Counted from the stretch's first letter, positions 34,241-43,272 are shown. The stretch: 64,000 nucleotides of DNA from Klebsiella huaxiensis (GCF_003261575.2 NZ_CP036175.1:1-64000), one strand, 5' to 3'. Notes: a model not told the origin generated them from the letters alone. Translations and numbers: made by a program.

Positions 34241-34310
34241 TGAATCAGATTGAATCAAAAAGGTGATTTGGCTCTAAAATAGTCTGTTTATTGTGTTATG
34301 AATCACTTTT
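34241..34310. promoter_or_regulatory. dsdX-dsdC control region with DsdC-type repeats and a CRP site
   Basis: TGAATCA occurs at 34241-34247 and 34251-34257 (10 bases apart) and again at 34299-34305. aaaaggtgatt (about 34257-34268) mirrors aatcactttt (34301-34310). TGTGTTATGAATCACT (34292-34307) fits the CRP consensus. D-serine catabolism needs DsdC and CRP in E. coli, so these are the likely sites. Confidence 0.55.
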
Positions 34311-34380
34311 ATTCATCTTTAAAGCGCGGTCAGGGCGAAAATTTTCTTACAATCGACGCTGAAAAGCGAAGGAGCAAGAA

Positions 34381-35310
34381 ATGGACACGCTAAAAGATTT
34401 GGGCAACCGGCTGCTTAACGGCTGGCAGCTGTCGAAACTGTACACCTTTGAGGTTGCCGCGCGGCATGAGTCGTTTGCCCTGGCGGCGGAAGAGCTATCG
34501 CTGACGCCGAGCGCGGTTAGCCACCGCATAAACCAGTTGGAAGAGGAACTGGGAATTCAGCTTTTCGTACGCTCGCATCGCAAGGTGGAACTGACGCATG
34601 AAGGCAAGCGGGTGTTTTGGGCGCTGAAATCCTCGCTGGACAGCCTCAACCAGGAGATTCTGGATATTAAAAACCAGGAGCTGTCGGGGACGTTAACGGT
34701 TTATTCGCGCCCGTCCATCGCCCAGTGCTGGCTGGTTCCGGCGCTGGGCGATTTTACCCGTCGCTACCCGTCGATCTCGCTCACCGTGCTGACCGGCAAC
34801 GATAACGTCAATATGCAGCGTGCGGGGATCGACCTGGCGATTTACTTTGATGATGCGCCCTCATCGCAGCTCAGCCATCATTTTCTGATGGATGAGTCCA
34901 TCGTGCCGGTTTGTACGGCGGATTACGCACGCCAGCATCAGCTTCAGCAGAATCCCGATAATCTTCGTCACTGTACGCTATTGCATGACCGCCAGGCCTG
35001 GAGCAACGATTCCGGTACCGATGAGTGGTTTAGCTGGGCTCAGCAGTTTGGTATTGATTTGCCGCAATCGTCGGGGATTGGCTTCGATCGTTCCGATTTA
35101 GCGGTGATTGCGGCGATGAACCACGTTGGTGTGGCAATGGGGCGTAAACGGCTAGTGCAAAAGCGCCTCGATAACGGGGAGCTGATCGCGCCGTTCGGCG
35201 ACATGATGCTGAAATGTCACCAGCACTATTACGTGACGACCCTGCCGGGCCGTCAGTGGCCGAAAATCGAAGCGTTTATCAACTGGTTGCAGAGCCAGGT
35301 GCAATTATGA
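34381..35310 (+). CDS. dsdC: LysR-family D-serine activator DsdC
   Basis: 309 residues (311 in E. coli). N-terminal HTH in LYTFEVAARHESFALAAEEL and LTPSAVSHRINQLEEELGIQ; C-terminal effector domain. Divergent from dsdXA, which it activates with D-serine. Shine-Dalgarno aaggagc precedes the ATG. Confidence 0.96.
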   Translation: MDTLKDLGNRLLNGWQLSKLYTFEVAARHESFALAAEELSLTPSAVSHRINQLEEELGIQLFVRSHRKVELTHEGKRVFWALKSSLDSLNQEILDIKNQELSGTLTVYSRPSIAQCWLVPALGDFTRRYPSISLTVLTGNDNVNMQRAGIDLAIYFDDAPSSQLSHHFLMDESIVPVCTADYARQHQLQQNPDNLRHCTLLHDRQAWSNDSGTDEWFSWAQQFGIDLPQSSGIGFDRSDLAVIAAMNHVGVAMGRKRLVQKRLDNGELIAPFGDMMLKCHQHYYVTTLPGRQWPKIEAFINWLQSQVQL

Positions 35311-35324
35311 TGACCGGATTGTTT

Positions 35325-35405
35325 TGAGCCCAGACAGGCGCTGACCGGGCTACGGATTCACAGCCGTCTGCGATCGGGTAGACCGGACAGATGCGCAGCA
35401 CCGTC
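35325..35405. repeat. REP pair (BIME) after dsdC
   Basis: Two REP-like units in opposite orientation, cagacaggcgctgaccgggc and gaccggacagatgcgcagca followed by ccgtccccggga. They separate convergent dsdC and the GNAT gene, as REPs usually do. Confidence 0.7.
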
Positions 35406-35423
35406 CCCGGGAAAAGAGCTGGC

Positions 35424-35840
35424 TTATAATACCTTCGATAAATAATGGCGCTCCATACCCACATGCGGAAAATCCGGCAGCGACATCTGCAGCTGATAAC
35501 CCAACTTCTGATAAAACGGCAGCGCCTGAAAGCTGAACGTATCTACCAGCATATGGCTGCATCCGCGCTCCCGCGCCTGGTTTTCCGCTTCCTGCATCAG
35601 CTCGCTGCCCAACCCGCTGCCGCGCGAGGCTTCGCTGACCCACAGATATTCAATACACAACCAGCTGCCCTTGCGTTTGGCTATAAGCCCCCCGCGCATC
35701 GCGCCAGCATCATTGCGTGAATATACCCCCAGCTCACCAAACTGCGCCGGGTCCAGAAAACGTAAATTGTATTCCCGCAGCCCCTTCAGTAGCTCCTCCT
35801 GGTCGGCGGGATTAATGCTATCTGTTATTATTAATGCCAT
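35424..35840 (-). CDS. GNAT-family N-acetyltransferase
   Basis: 138 residues with the acetyl-CoA pyrophosphate loop ASRGSGLGSELMQEAENQA (Q/RxxGxG/A variant) and C-terminal LPFYQKLGYQ, standard GNAT motifs A and B. No signal or membrane segment. The substrate cannot be predicted. It lies alone, convergent with dsdC and divergent from the Fur-box region. Confidence 0.88.
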   Translation of the reverse strand: MALIITDSINPADQEELLKGLREYNLRFLDPAQFGELGVYSRNDAGAMRGGLIAKRKGSWLCIEYLWVSEASRGSGLGSELMQEAENQARERGCSHMLVDTFSFQALPFYQKLGYQLQMSLPDFPHVGMERHYLSKVL

Positions 35841-35981
35841 TAATTATCTCCATTTTTTATTTTTCACAGACCATTCACCACTCTACTTTCACAAAATATT
35901 CTTATTTTCTCCATTATTTCCTGACTAAATTTCACTCACTAAATTTTGTGTAAAAAACCTTCCCATCATTCGGCACAGACG

Positions 35982-36016
35982 TATAATGGGAAAAAATGAG
36001 AACGATCATTCTCATC
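35982..36016 (+). promoter_or_regulatory. Promoter with overlapping Fur box
   Basis: A perfect -10 hexamer TATAAT (35982-35987) with a weak -35 (TTCCCA, 35960-35965). Just downstream, AATGAGAACGATCATTCTCA (35996-36015) is an inverted repeat of Fur-box type (compare GATAATGATAATCATTATC). Fur-iron should block this promoter; low iron would open it. Confidence 0.65.
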
Positions 36017-36038
36017 ATCGTAAACCATGGAGAACCCC

Positions 36039-36149
36039 ATGAGTCATGCCCCTGTGACAGGTATAATCGCTCGGGTCGGAGTCTGTAACCGCCGTCTGAC
36101 ACCGTCATCGCCGTCCGGGGAACTCTCGAAAAAACCGCTTAATCAATAG
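36039..36149 (+). CDS. Putative 36-residue small protein behind a Fur box
   Basis: ATG at 36039 follows the Shine-Dalgarno ggag by 6 bases and the TATAAT box by about 50. The 36-residue product starts MSHAPVTGIIARVGVCNRRL and ends in SKKPLNQ: basic, one Cys, no membrane segment or signal. I do not recognise a family. The last codons and the stop lie in a stem-loop (aactct 36121-36126 with agagtt 36160-36165; accgct 36134-36139 with agcggt 36148-36153), which suggests a leader peptide or 3' stabilised mRNA. Too short to be certain that it is translated. Confidence 0.45.
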   Translation: MSHAPVTGIIARVGVCNRRLTPSSPSGELSKKPLNQ

Positions 36150-36165
36150 CGGTACTCGCAGAGTT
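36121..36165 (+). promoter_or_regulatory. Stem-loop at the end of the small ORF
   Basis: Two nested stems: outer aactct / agagtt and inner accgct / agcggt, around a loop containing the ORF stop. Followed by attta. It could be a terminator or attenuator upstream of eefA. Confidence 0.45.
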
Positions 36166-36245
36166 ATTTACTGCAAACAGGAATATTGATTTCCCATTTT
36201 GTTATTTGTGCTTGCCCGGAGATGCATCATCGCCCGGCCCATCAC

Positions 36246-36267
36246 CCCGCCAGTAAATTTGCGGGGC
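36246..36267 (+). promoter_or_regulatory. Hairpin in the eefA leader
   Basis: ccccgc / gcgggg with a 10-base loop, about 30 bases before the eefA ATG. No T-run. It may stabilise or attenuate the eef mRNA. Confidence 0.4.
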
Positions 36268-36294
36268 GGACGTCGTTCATCCTGAGAAAATATA

Positions 36295-37419
36295 ATGAAA
36301 TACACCATAGCCCCCATCGCAGCAGCATTATTTCTCCTTAGCGGGTGCGATAATGCGCAAAATGCCTCCCCGCAGCAGATGACCCCGGAAGTCGGCGTCG
36401 TCACCCTGCAAGGCCAGCCCGTTCCGGTGGTGAGCAGCCTGACGGGCCGCACCACCGCCTCACTAAGCGCCGAAGTGCGCCCGCAGGTCGGCGGTATCGT
36501 ACAAAAACGCCTGTTTACCGAGGGCGATATGGTCAAAGCCGGACAAGCGCTGTACCAAATCGATCCGTCCAGCTATCGGGCAACGTTCAACGAAGCCGCC
36601 GCGTCGCTGAAACAGGCTCAGGCGCTGGTTACCGCCGATTGCCAAAAAGCCCAGCGCTACGCGGTGCTGGTCAAAGATAACGGTGTCTCCCGCCAGGACG
36701 CAGATGACGCGCTGTCGACCTGTAATCAGGATAAAGCCAGCGTCGAGTCGAAAAAAGCGGCACTGGAGAGCGCACGTATCAACCTGAACTGGACTACCGT
36801 TACTGCGCCAATTGCCGGGCGCATCGGTATCTCCTCCGTGACGCCGGGCGCGCTGGTTTCCGCCGATCAGGATACCGCGCTGGCGACGATCCGCGGCCTG
36901 GACACTATGTACGTCGATCTCACCCGATCCAGCGTCGATCTGCTGCGCTTGCGTAAGCAAAGCCTGACGAGCAGCAGCGATACCCTTAACGTCACACTGA
37001 CCCTTGAAGATGGCAGTACCTACAGCGAAAAAGGTCGTCTGGCGTTGACCGAAGTGGCGGTGGATGAATCAACCGGCTCGGTCACGCTGCGCGCGGTCTT
37101 CCCTAATCCGCAGCACGTGCTGCTGCCGGGAATGTTCGTTCGCGCCCGCGTCGACGAAGGCATTATGGATGATGCAATCCTTGCCCCGCAGCAGGGTATC
37201 ACCCGCGATGCTAAAGGCGATGCGACCGCGCTGGTGGTCGACGCCAGCAGTAAAGTTGAGCAGCGTAGCGTGGAAACGGGCGACACCTACGGTGACAAAT
37301 GGCTGATCGTTAACGGACTGAAGAGCGGCGACAAGCTGATTGTTGAAGGCACCAGCAAAGTCGCGCCGGGCCAGCAGGTGAAAGCCGTCGAAGTCAAAAA
37401 TGACGGAGGCAACGCCTGA
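36295..37419 (+). CDS. eefA: RND efflux periplasmic adaptor EefA
   Basis: 374-residue membrane-fusion lipoprotein: signal with lipobox LLSGC (Cys19), lipoyl half-motifs (AEVRPQVGGIVQKRLFTEGD; VTAPIAGRIGISSVTPGALV), a helical hairpin between them, and beta-barrel domain. It joins EefB to EefC across the periplasm. Closest in my judgement to EefA of Klebsiella/Enterobacter aerogenes, not AcrA or OqxA. The stop overlaps the eefB start by 1 base. In E. aerogenes the operon is silenced by H-NS. Confidence 0.85.
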   Translation: MKYTIAPIAAALFLLSGCDNAQNASPQQMTPEVGVVTLQGQPVPVVSSLTGRTTASLSAEVRPQVGGIVQKRLFTEGDMVKAGQALYQIDPSSYRATFNEAAASLKQAQALVTADCQKAQRYAVLVKDNGVSRQDADDALSTCNQDKASVESKKAALESARINLNWTTVTAPIAGRIGISSVTPGALVSADQDTALATIRGLDTMYVDLTRSSVDLLRLRKQSLTSSSDTLNVTLTLEDGSTYSEKGRLALTEVAVDESTGSVTLRAVFPNPQHVLLPGMFVRARVDEGIMDDAILAPQQGITRDAKGDATALVVDASSKVEQRSVETGDTYGDKWLIVNGLKSGDKLIVEGTSKVAPGQQVKAVEVKNDGGNA

Positions 37420-40400
37420 TGTTCTCCCGCTTCTTCGTGCGACGCCCGGTCTTTGCCTGGGTTATCGCCATTCTGATTATGCTCGCCGGGATTCTGGCAA
37501 TCCGCACTCTACCGGTCGCCCAGTATCCTGACGTCGCGCCGCCGGCGGTAAAAATCTCCGCCACCTATACCGGGGCCTCTGCGGAAACCCTGGAAAACAG
37601 CGTCACCCAGGTTATCGAACAGCAGCTTACCGGGCTGGATAACCTGCTCTATTTTACCTCCACCAGCAGCTCCGATGGCTCGGTCAGCATCACCGTGACG
37701 TTTGAGCAGGGTACCGACCCGGATACCGCGCAGGTTCAGGTGCAGAACAAAGTGCAACAGGCGGAATCACGCCTGCCGAGCGAAGTTCAGCAGTCCGGCG
37801 TGACGGTAGAAAAATCGCAGAGCAGCTTCCTGCTGATCCTCGCGGTGTACGATAAAAACAATAAAGCCACCAGCTCCGATATCTCCGACTGGCTGGTGAG
37901 CAACATGCAGGATCCGCTGGCGCGTATTGAAGGCGTCGGCAGCCTGCAGGTATTTGGCGCGGAATACGCCATGCGTATCTGGATGGACCCGACAAAACTG
38001 GCTTCCTATTCGCTGATGCCTTCCGATGTGCAATCGGCGATTGAAGCGCAGAACGTGCAGGTTTCCGCCGGTAAAATCGGTGCGCTGCCCGCTTCTAACG
38101 CTCAGCAGTTGACCGCCACCGTGCGCGCCCAGTCGCGCCTGCAAACCGCTGCCCAGTTCAAAGAGATTATCGTCAAGAGTAAGAGCGATGGTTCGGTGGT
38201 ACGCCTGAGCGATGTCGCCCGCGTCGAAATGGGCAGCGAAGATTACACCGCCTCCGCCAACCTCAACGGCCACCCGGCCGCAGGGATCGCCGTCATGATG
38301 GCACCGGGCGCTAACGCCCTGAATACTGCGACGCTGGTGAAAAGTAAGATTGCCGAATTTCAGCGCCAGATGCCGCAGGGCTACGATATCGCCTACCCGA
38401 AAGACAGCACCGAGTTCATCAAAATTTCGGTTGAGGACGTGATTCAGACGCTTTTCGAGGCCATCATCCTCGTGGTCTGCGTCATGTATCTGTTCCTGCA
38501 AAACTTCCGCGCCACGCTGATCCCGGCGGTGGCGGTTCCGGTCGTGCTGCTGGGTACTTTCGGCGTGTTGGCGCTGTTCGGCTATTCCATTAACACCCTG
38601 ACGCTGTTTGCGATGGTGCTGGCGATAGGCTTGCTGGTGGATGATGCCATCGTGGTGGTGGAAAACGTCGAGCGTATTATGCGCGACGAAGGGCTACCCG
38701 CCCGCGAAGCCACTGAAAAATCGATGGGCGAAATCTCCGGCGCGCTGATCGCTATCGCGCTGGTGCTCTCGGCGGTGTTCCTGCCGATGGCCTTCTTCGG
38801 CGGCTCTACCGGAGTTATCTATCGCCAGTTCTCGGTGACCATTATCTCGGCGATGATGCTCTCCGTCGTGGTCGCGCTAACCTTAACCCCGGCGCTGTGC
38901 GGCGCGCTGCTTAGTCATTCTAAACCGCACACCAAGGGTTTCTTCGGCTGCTTTAACCGCCTGTGGGGACGCACCGAGCAGGGCTATCAGCATCGAGTTG
39001 TCGGCGGCCTGCGCCGCTCAGCAGTCATGATGGGCGCTTTTATCCTCATTTGCGGCGGCATGGCGCTGGCGATGTGGAAACTACCGGGCAGCTTCCTGCC
39101 GACCGAGGATCAGGGCGAAATCATGGTCCAGTACACGCTGCCTGCCGGGGCAACGGCGGTGCGCACCGCCGAAGTCCGTCGTCAGGTCACCGACTGGTTC
39201 CTCACCAAAGAGAAAGCCAATACCGACGTTATCTTTACCGTTGACGGCTTTAGCTTTAGCGGTAGCGGGCAGAACGCCGGGATGGCCTTCGTGTCGCTGA
39301 AAAACTGGTCCGAACGTAAAGGCGAAGCCAATACCGCTCAGGCTATCGCTCTGCGCGCCACCAAAGAGCTGGGTAGCATTCGCGATGCCACCCTGTTTGC
39401 CATGACCCCGCCCTCGGTAGATGGTCTGGGGCAGAGCAACGGTTTCACCTTCGAGCTGATGGCCAGCGGCGGCACCGATCGCGATAGCCTGATGAAAATG
39501 CGTAGCCAACTGCTGGCGGTGGCGAATCAAAGTTCTGAACTGCAATCGGTGCGTGCCAACGATCTGCCGCAGATGCCGCAGCTCCAGGTGGATATCGATA
39601 ACAATAAAGCTGTGTCGCTTGGGCTGTCCTTAAGCGATGTCACCGATACCCTCTCCAGCGCCTGGGGCGGAACCTACGTTAACGACTTTATCGATCGCGG
39701 TCGCGTGAAGAAGGTTTATATCCAGGGCGAAAGCGATGCCCGTGCCGTACCGTCCGACCTCGGTAAATGGTTCGTACGCGGCAGCGACGATAGCATGACG
39801 CCATTCTCTGCCTTTGCCACCACCCGTTGGGAATACGGCCCGGAAAGCCTGGTGCGCTACAACGGCTCCGCCGCCTTTGAAATTCAGGGCGAGAACGCCA
39901 GTGGTTTCAGCTCCGGCGCGGCAATGGACAAGATGGAAGCCTTAGCCAATAACCTGCCCGCCGGTACCACCTGGGCATGGAGCGGCATGTCGCTGCAGGA
40001 AAAGCTCGCCAGCGGTCAGGCGATGAGCCTCTACGCTATCTCAATTCTGGTGGTCTTCCTGTGCCTGGCGGCGCTGTATGAGAGCTGGTCGGTACCGTTC
40101 TCGGTCATCATGGTTATCCCGCTCGGGCTGCTCGGTGCGGCGCTGGCGGCATGGATGCGCGGTCTGAACAACGACGTTTACTTCCAGGTGGCGCTGCTGA
40201 CCACCATCGGCCTGTCGTCGAAGAACGCCATTCTGATCGTCGAATTCGCCGAATCGGCGGTGGAAGAGGGGTATTCGCTATCGCGAGCCGCGATGCGCGC
40301 CGCGCAGACCCGACTGCGACCCATTGTGATGACTTCGCTGGCGTTTATCGCCGGGGTTCTACCGCTGGCCATCGCCACCGGAGCAGGGGCTAACAGCCGT

Positions 40401-40526
40401 GTTGCGATCGGTACCGGGATTATCGGCGGGACCCTGACGGCAACGCTGCTGGCGGTGTTCTTCGTGCCGCTGTTCTTTGTGCTGGTGAAACGCTTCTTCA
40501 CCCGTCATCGTTCTTCTCAGGAGTAA
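37419..40526 (+). CDS. eefB: RND multidrug efflux pump EefB
   Basis: 1035-residue inner-membrane proton/drug antiporter of the HAE1 family. The proton-relay Asp pair is in AIGLLVDDAIVVVENVERIM and the relay Lys in LSSKNAILIVEF; the first segment is FFVRRPVFAWVIAILIMLAG. Twelve membrane segments and two large periplasmic loops, length as AcrB/EefB. Central gene of eefABC; eefC starts 4 bases later. Confidence 0.88.
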   Translation: MFSRFFVRRPVFAWVIAILIMLAGILAIRTLPVAQYPDVAPPAVKISATYTGASAETLENSVTQVIEQQLTGLDNLLYFTSTSSSDGSVSITVTFEQGTDPDTAQVQVQNKVQQAESRLPSEVQQSGVTVEKSQSSFLLILAVYDKNNKATSSDISDWLVSNMQDPLARIEGVGSLQVFGAEYAMRIWMDPTKLASYSLMPSDVQSAIEAQNVQVSAGKIGALPASNAQQLTATVRAQSRLQTAAQFKEIIVKSKSDGSVVRLSDVARVEMGSEDYTASANLNGHPAAGIAVMMAPGANALNTATLVKSKIAEFQRQMPQGYDIAYPKDSTEFIKISVEDVIQTLFEAIILVVCVMYLFLQNFRATLIPAVAVPVVLLGTFGVLALFGYSINTLTLFAMVLAIGLLVDDAIVVVENVERIMRDEGLPAREATEKSMGEISGALIAIALVLSAVFLPMAFFGGSTGVIYRQFSVTIISAMMLSVVVALTLTPALCGALLSHSKPHTKGFFGCFNRLWGRTEQGYQHRVVGGLRRSAVMMGAFILICGGMALAMWKLPGSFLPTEDQGEIMVQYTLPAGATAVRTAEVRRQVTDWFLTKEKANTDVIFTVDGFSFSGSGQNAGMAFVSLKNWSERKGEANTAQAIALRATKELGSIRDATLFAMTPPSVDGLGQSNGFTFELMASGGTDRDSLMKMRSQLLAVANQSSELQSVRANDLPQMPQLQVDIDNNKAVSLGLSLSDVTDTLSSAWGGTYVNDFIDRGRVKKVYIQGESDARAVPSDLGKWFVRGSDDSMTPFSAFATTRWEYGPESLVRYNGSAAFEIQGENASGFSSGAAMDKMEALANNLPAGTTWAWSGMSLQEKLASGQAMSLYAISILVVFLCLAALYESWSVPFSVIMVIPLGLLGAALAAWMRGLNNDVYFQVALLTTIGLSSKNAILIVEFAESAVEEGYSLSRAAMRAAQTRLRPIVMTSLAFIAGVLPLAIATGAGANSRVAIGTGIIGGTLTATLLAVFFVPLFFVLVKRFFTRHRSSQE

Positions 40527-40529
40527 GTT

Positions 40530-41894
40530 ATGTTTCGTTTTACCTTGGTTTTTGTCGCGCTCCTGACGGCGGGCTGTGTGTCTCTCGACCCGAACTATGA
40601 ACGCCCGGCCGCGCCTGTTCCAGCCACTTTGCCTGGCAGCCACGGTGAGGCCACCGCGGTGGTCAGCGACTGGCAGCAGGTAGTGAATGACGCCCGCCTT
40701 AAAAAAGTGGTGAGCATCGCGCTGACCAGTAACCGCGACGTACAGAAAGCGCTGGCCGATATCGAAGCCGCGCGAGCCCAGCTTGGCGAAACGCGTGCTG
40801 CGCTGTTTCCGACCCTCGACGCCGAGCTAAGCCACACCCGTAGCAAAACGGTCGCCAGCGGCCTCACGTCGTCATCGGAAGCCGATGGCGCGGTCTCCAG
40901 CTTCGAGCTGGATCTGTTTGGTAAGAATCAAAGCCTGACGCGCGCGGCGAGAGAAACCTGGCTTGCCAGCGAATTCACCGCCCAGAATACGCGCCTGACG
41001 ATGATTGCCGACCTGACCACCGCCTGGGTAACGCTTGCGGCGGATAACAGCAATTTGGCGCTGGCTCAGGAAACCATGGCCAGTGCGGAGAACTCGCGCA
41101 AAATTGTCACTCGCCAGATGGAGGTCGGTACCGCCTCGGCAAGCGACCTGAGCGATGCCGAAAGCGTTTACCAGCAGGCGCGCGCCAGCGTCGCCAGCTA
41201 CCGCACGTTGGTGGCGCAGGATAAGAACGCCCTCAATCTGCTGGCCGGGGAAACCGTGCCGGATAGCCTGCTGCCCGGCACCCTGGAAAGCCTCGGCGAT
41301 CGCAGTATCACCCTGGTTCCGGCGGGCGTTTCTTCATCGGTCCTGCTGCGTCGCCCGGATATCCAGGAAGCAGAGCATAATCTGAAAAGCGCTAACGCTG
41401 ATATCGGCGCGGCACGGGCCAACTTCTTCCCATCCATCTCGCTGACCGCCAGCGCCGGAGTCGGCAGCGATTCGCTCTCTTCGCTGTTCAGCCACGGAAT
41501 GCAAGTATGGTCATTCGCGCCGTCCATCAGCCTGCCGCTGTTTACCGGCGGCAGCAACCTGGCGCAGTTGCGCTATGCTGAAGCGGAGAAAAAGAGGCTC
41601 ATTGCCACCTATGAGAAGACGATTCAAAGCGCCTTCAAGGATGTCGCCGACGCACTGGCGCGTCGTGAAACGCTTAGTGAGCAGCGGGATGCGCAGAATA
41701 AATACGTCGCAGCGGAGCAGAAATCGTTGGATATTGCGATGAAGAGCTATCAGGCCGGGGTAGGGGATTATCTGTCGGTGCTGACCGCCCAGCGAACGCT
41801 GTGGTCGGCACAGGCCACGCTTATCTCCCTCCAGCAAACGGACCTGGAAAACCGCATTACTCTCTGGCAGTCGCTGGGAGGCGGCGCCAGTTAA
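40530..41894 (+). CDS. eefC: Outer-membrane efflux channel lipoprotein EefC
   Basis: 454-residue NodT/OMF-family outer membrane factor. Signal with lipobox LTAGC, typical start VSLDPNYERPAAPVP, and two OEP repeats (helical hairpins; second ends PLFTGGSNLAQLRYAEAEKK). It forms the exit duct for EefAB. Follows eefB directly. Length matches EefC and relatives such as OprM. Confidence 0.88.
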   Translation: MFRFTLVFVALLTAGCVSLDPNYERPAAPVPATLPGSHGEATAVVSDWQQVVNDARLKKVVSIALTSNRDVQKALADIEAARAQLGETRAALFPTLDAELSHTRSKTVASGLTSSSEADGAVSSFELDLFGKNQSLTRAARETWLASEFTAQNTRLTMIADLTTAWVTLAADNSNLALAQETMASAENSRKIVTRQMEVGTASASDLSDAESVYQQARASVASYRTLVAQDKNALNLLAGETVPDSLLPGTLESLGDRSITLVPAGVSSSVLLRRPDIQEAEHNLKSANADIGAARANFFPSISLTASAGVGSDSLSSLFSHGMQVWSFAPSISLPLFTGGSNLAQLRYAEAEKKRLIATYEKTIQSAFKDVADALARRETLSEQRDAQNKYVAAEQKSLDIAMKSYQAGVGDYLSVLTAQRTLWSAQATLISLQQTDLENRITLWQSLGGGAS

Positions 41895-41902
41895 CGCTTT
41901 TA

Positions 41903-41920
41903 CCGGGCGGCAACGCCCGG
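41903..41920 (+). terminator. Hairpin between eefC and the MFS gene
   Basis: Stem ccgggcg / cgcccgg with loop gcaa, 8 bases after the eefC stop. No T-run. It probably lowers read-through or stabilises eefABC mRNA rather than fully separating the genes. Confidence 0.5.
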
Positions 41921-41944
41921 CATTCTGACAAGGAGCCTGTTTGT

Positions 41945-43111
41945 ATGTCCCGAATTTCTCTTTCCTGGGTAGTGGTTCTCGGTTTGCTCAGCGCCATTGG
42001 GCCGCTGTGTACCGACTTCTATCTGCCCGCGCTGCCGGAAATCACTCAGCAGCTAAACGCCACCGGCACGCAGACCCAGCTATCGCTGACCGCAGCGCTG
42101 ATAGGCCTCGGCCTTGGACAGCTGTTTTTTGGCCCGCTAAGCGACCGGATTGGCCGAAAAAAGCCGCTGGCGCTCTCGCTGCTGCTGTTTATCTTCTCCT
42201 CGGTGATGTGTGCGATAACCTACGACATTCACATGCTGATCGCCTGGCGCTTTCTGCAGGGCTTCGCCGGAGCAGGCGGCTCGGTGCTGTCGCGCTCCAT
42301 CGCCCGCGACCGCTATCAGGGCACCCTGCTGACCCAGTTTTTCGCCCTGCTGATGACCGTTAACGGTATCGCGCCGGTACTTTCGCCGGTGCTCGGCGGC
42401 TGGATCATTACCGCTTTTGACTGGCGCATCTTGTTCTGGGCGATGGCGGCGATCGGCGCTGTCCTGTTACTGCTCAGCCTGACGGTATTACACGAAACGC
42501 TACCAGCAAAAAGCGCAAACTCGGTTACGCAGCAGCAGGACGATATCCCGGTGCTGAAAAACCGCCGCTTTATGCGCTACTGCCTGATTCAGGCCTTTAT
42601 GATGGCTGGGCTGTTCTCTTATATCGGCTCCTCCTCATTCGTTATTCAGAGCGAGTACGCCATGAGCGCGATGCAGTTCAGCCTGCTGTTTGGCCTTAAC
42701 GGCATCGGACTGATTATTGCGGCGTTGATCTTTTCCCGCCTGGCGCGCCGCTTCAGCGCTGAAGGTCTGCTGCGCGGCGGCCAGCTGCTGGCGGTGGCGT
42801 TCGCCGTCATCACCCTGCTGTTCGCCTGGCTACAGCTGCCGACGCTGGCGCTGGTCGGCCTGTTCTTTACCGTCTCGATGATGAGCGGCATCAGCACTGT
42901 CGCCGGTGCGGAAGCGATGAATGCGATTAGCGCCCGCCAGTCCGGCACTGCATCGGCGCTGATGGGCACGCTGATGTTTGTGTTCGGCGGTATCGCCGCA
43001 CCGCTGGCCGGCCTCGGCGGCGAAACGATGTTGAAAATGAGCCTCGCGATGACCCTTTGCTATCTGGCGGCCCTGCTGATTGGCCTGAAAAAAACACGCT
43101 CCATCGAGTAA
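41945..43111 (+). CDS. MFS drug exporter, Bcr/CflA family
   Basis: 388 residues, 12 membrane segments. Bcr/CflA hallmarks: GPLCTDFYLPALPEI in segment 1, GPLSDRIGRKKPL in loop 2-3, and SVLSRSIARDRYQG. ATG at 41945 has the Shine-Dalgarno aaggag; an upstream in-frame extension to 41801 would run into eefC. 50 bases after eefC, so it may be co-expressed as a second, single-component exporter. Substrate unknown. Confidence 0.87.
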   Translation: MSRISLSWVVVLGLLSAIGPLCTDFYLPALPEITQQLNATGTQTQLSLTAALIGLGLGQLFFGPLSDRIGRKKPLALSLLLFIFSSVMCAITYDIHMLIAWRFLQGFAGAGGSVLSRSIARDRYQGTLLTQFFALLMTVNGIAPVLSPVLGGWIITAFDWRILFWAMAAIGAVLLLLSLTVLHETLPAKSANSVTQQQDDIPVLKNRRFMRYCLIQAFMMAGLFSYIGSSSFVIQSEYAMSAMQFSLLFGLNGIGLIIAALIFSRLARRFSAEGLLRGGQLLAVAFAVITLLFAWLQLPTLALVGLFFTVSMMSGISTVAGAEAMNAISARQSGTASALMGTLMFVFGGIAAPLAGLGGETMLKMSLAMTLCYLAALLIGLKKTRSIE

Positions 43112-43122
43112 AATTCTCTGGT

Positions 43123-43150
43123 GGTAATAAAAAATTCCAATTTTATTACC
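43123..43150 (+). terminator. Hairpin after the MFS exporter
   Basis: 10-base arms ggtaataaaa / ttttattacc, 8-base loop, directly after the exporter stop. The T-rich second arm makes it a possible terminator. Confidence 0.6.
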
Positions 43151-43220
43151 GCCATATTTCCCGCTACGACTGAAATCTCTTATTATTCATTCAACATCAA
43201 TCGTGATAGTCTTCACATGA

Positions 43221-43244
43221 AAGGAATAATTAATTCCTTATACT
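43221..43244 (+). promoter_or_regulatory. murQ promoter/operator palindrome
   Basis: aaggaat / attcctt (43221-43227, 43233-43239) is a palindrome immediately upstream of a -10-like TATACT (43239-43244), 29 bases before murQ. In E. coli the RpiR-family MurR represses murQP through a palindrome near this place. Here murR is not adjacent. Confidence 0.45.
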
Positions 43245-43272
43245 GCCTGCCACTGTGAATAATGAGGTTCCT

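Noticed and set aside
36295..41894. Calling the RND operon acrAB or oqxAB
   Set aside because: The adaptor is a lipoprotein with LSGC and its sequence differs from AcrA and OqxA, and a linked lipoprotein channel is present; EefABC fits better.
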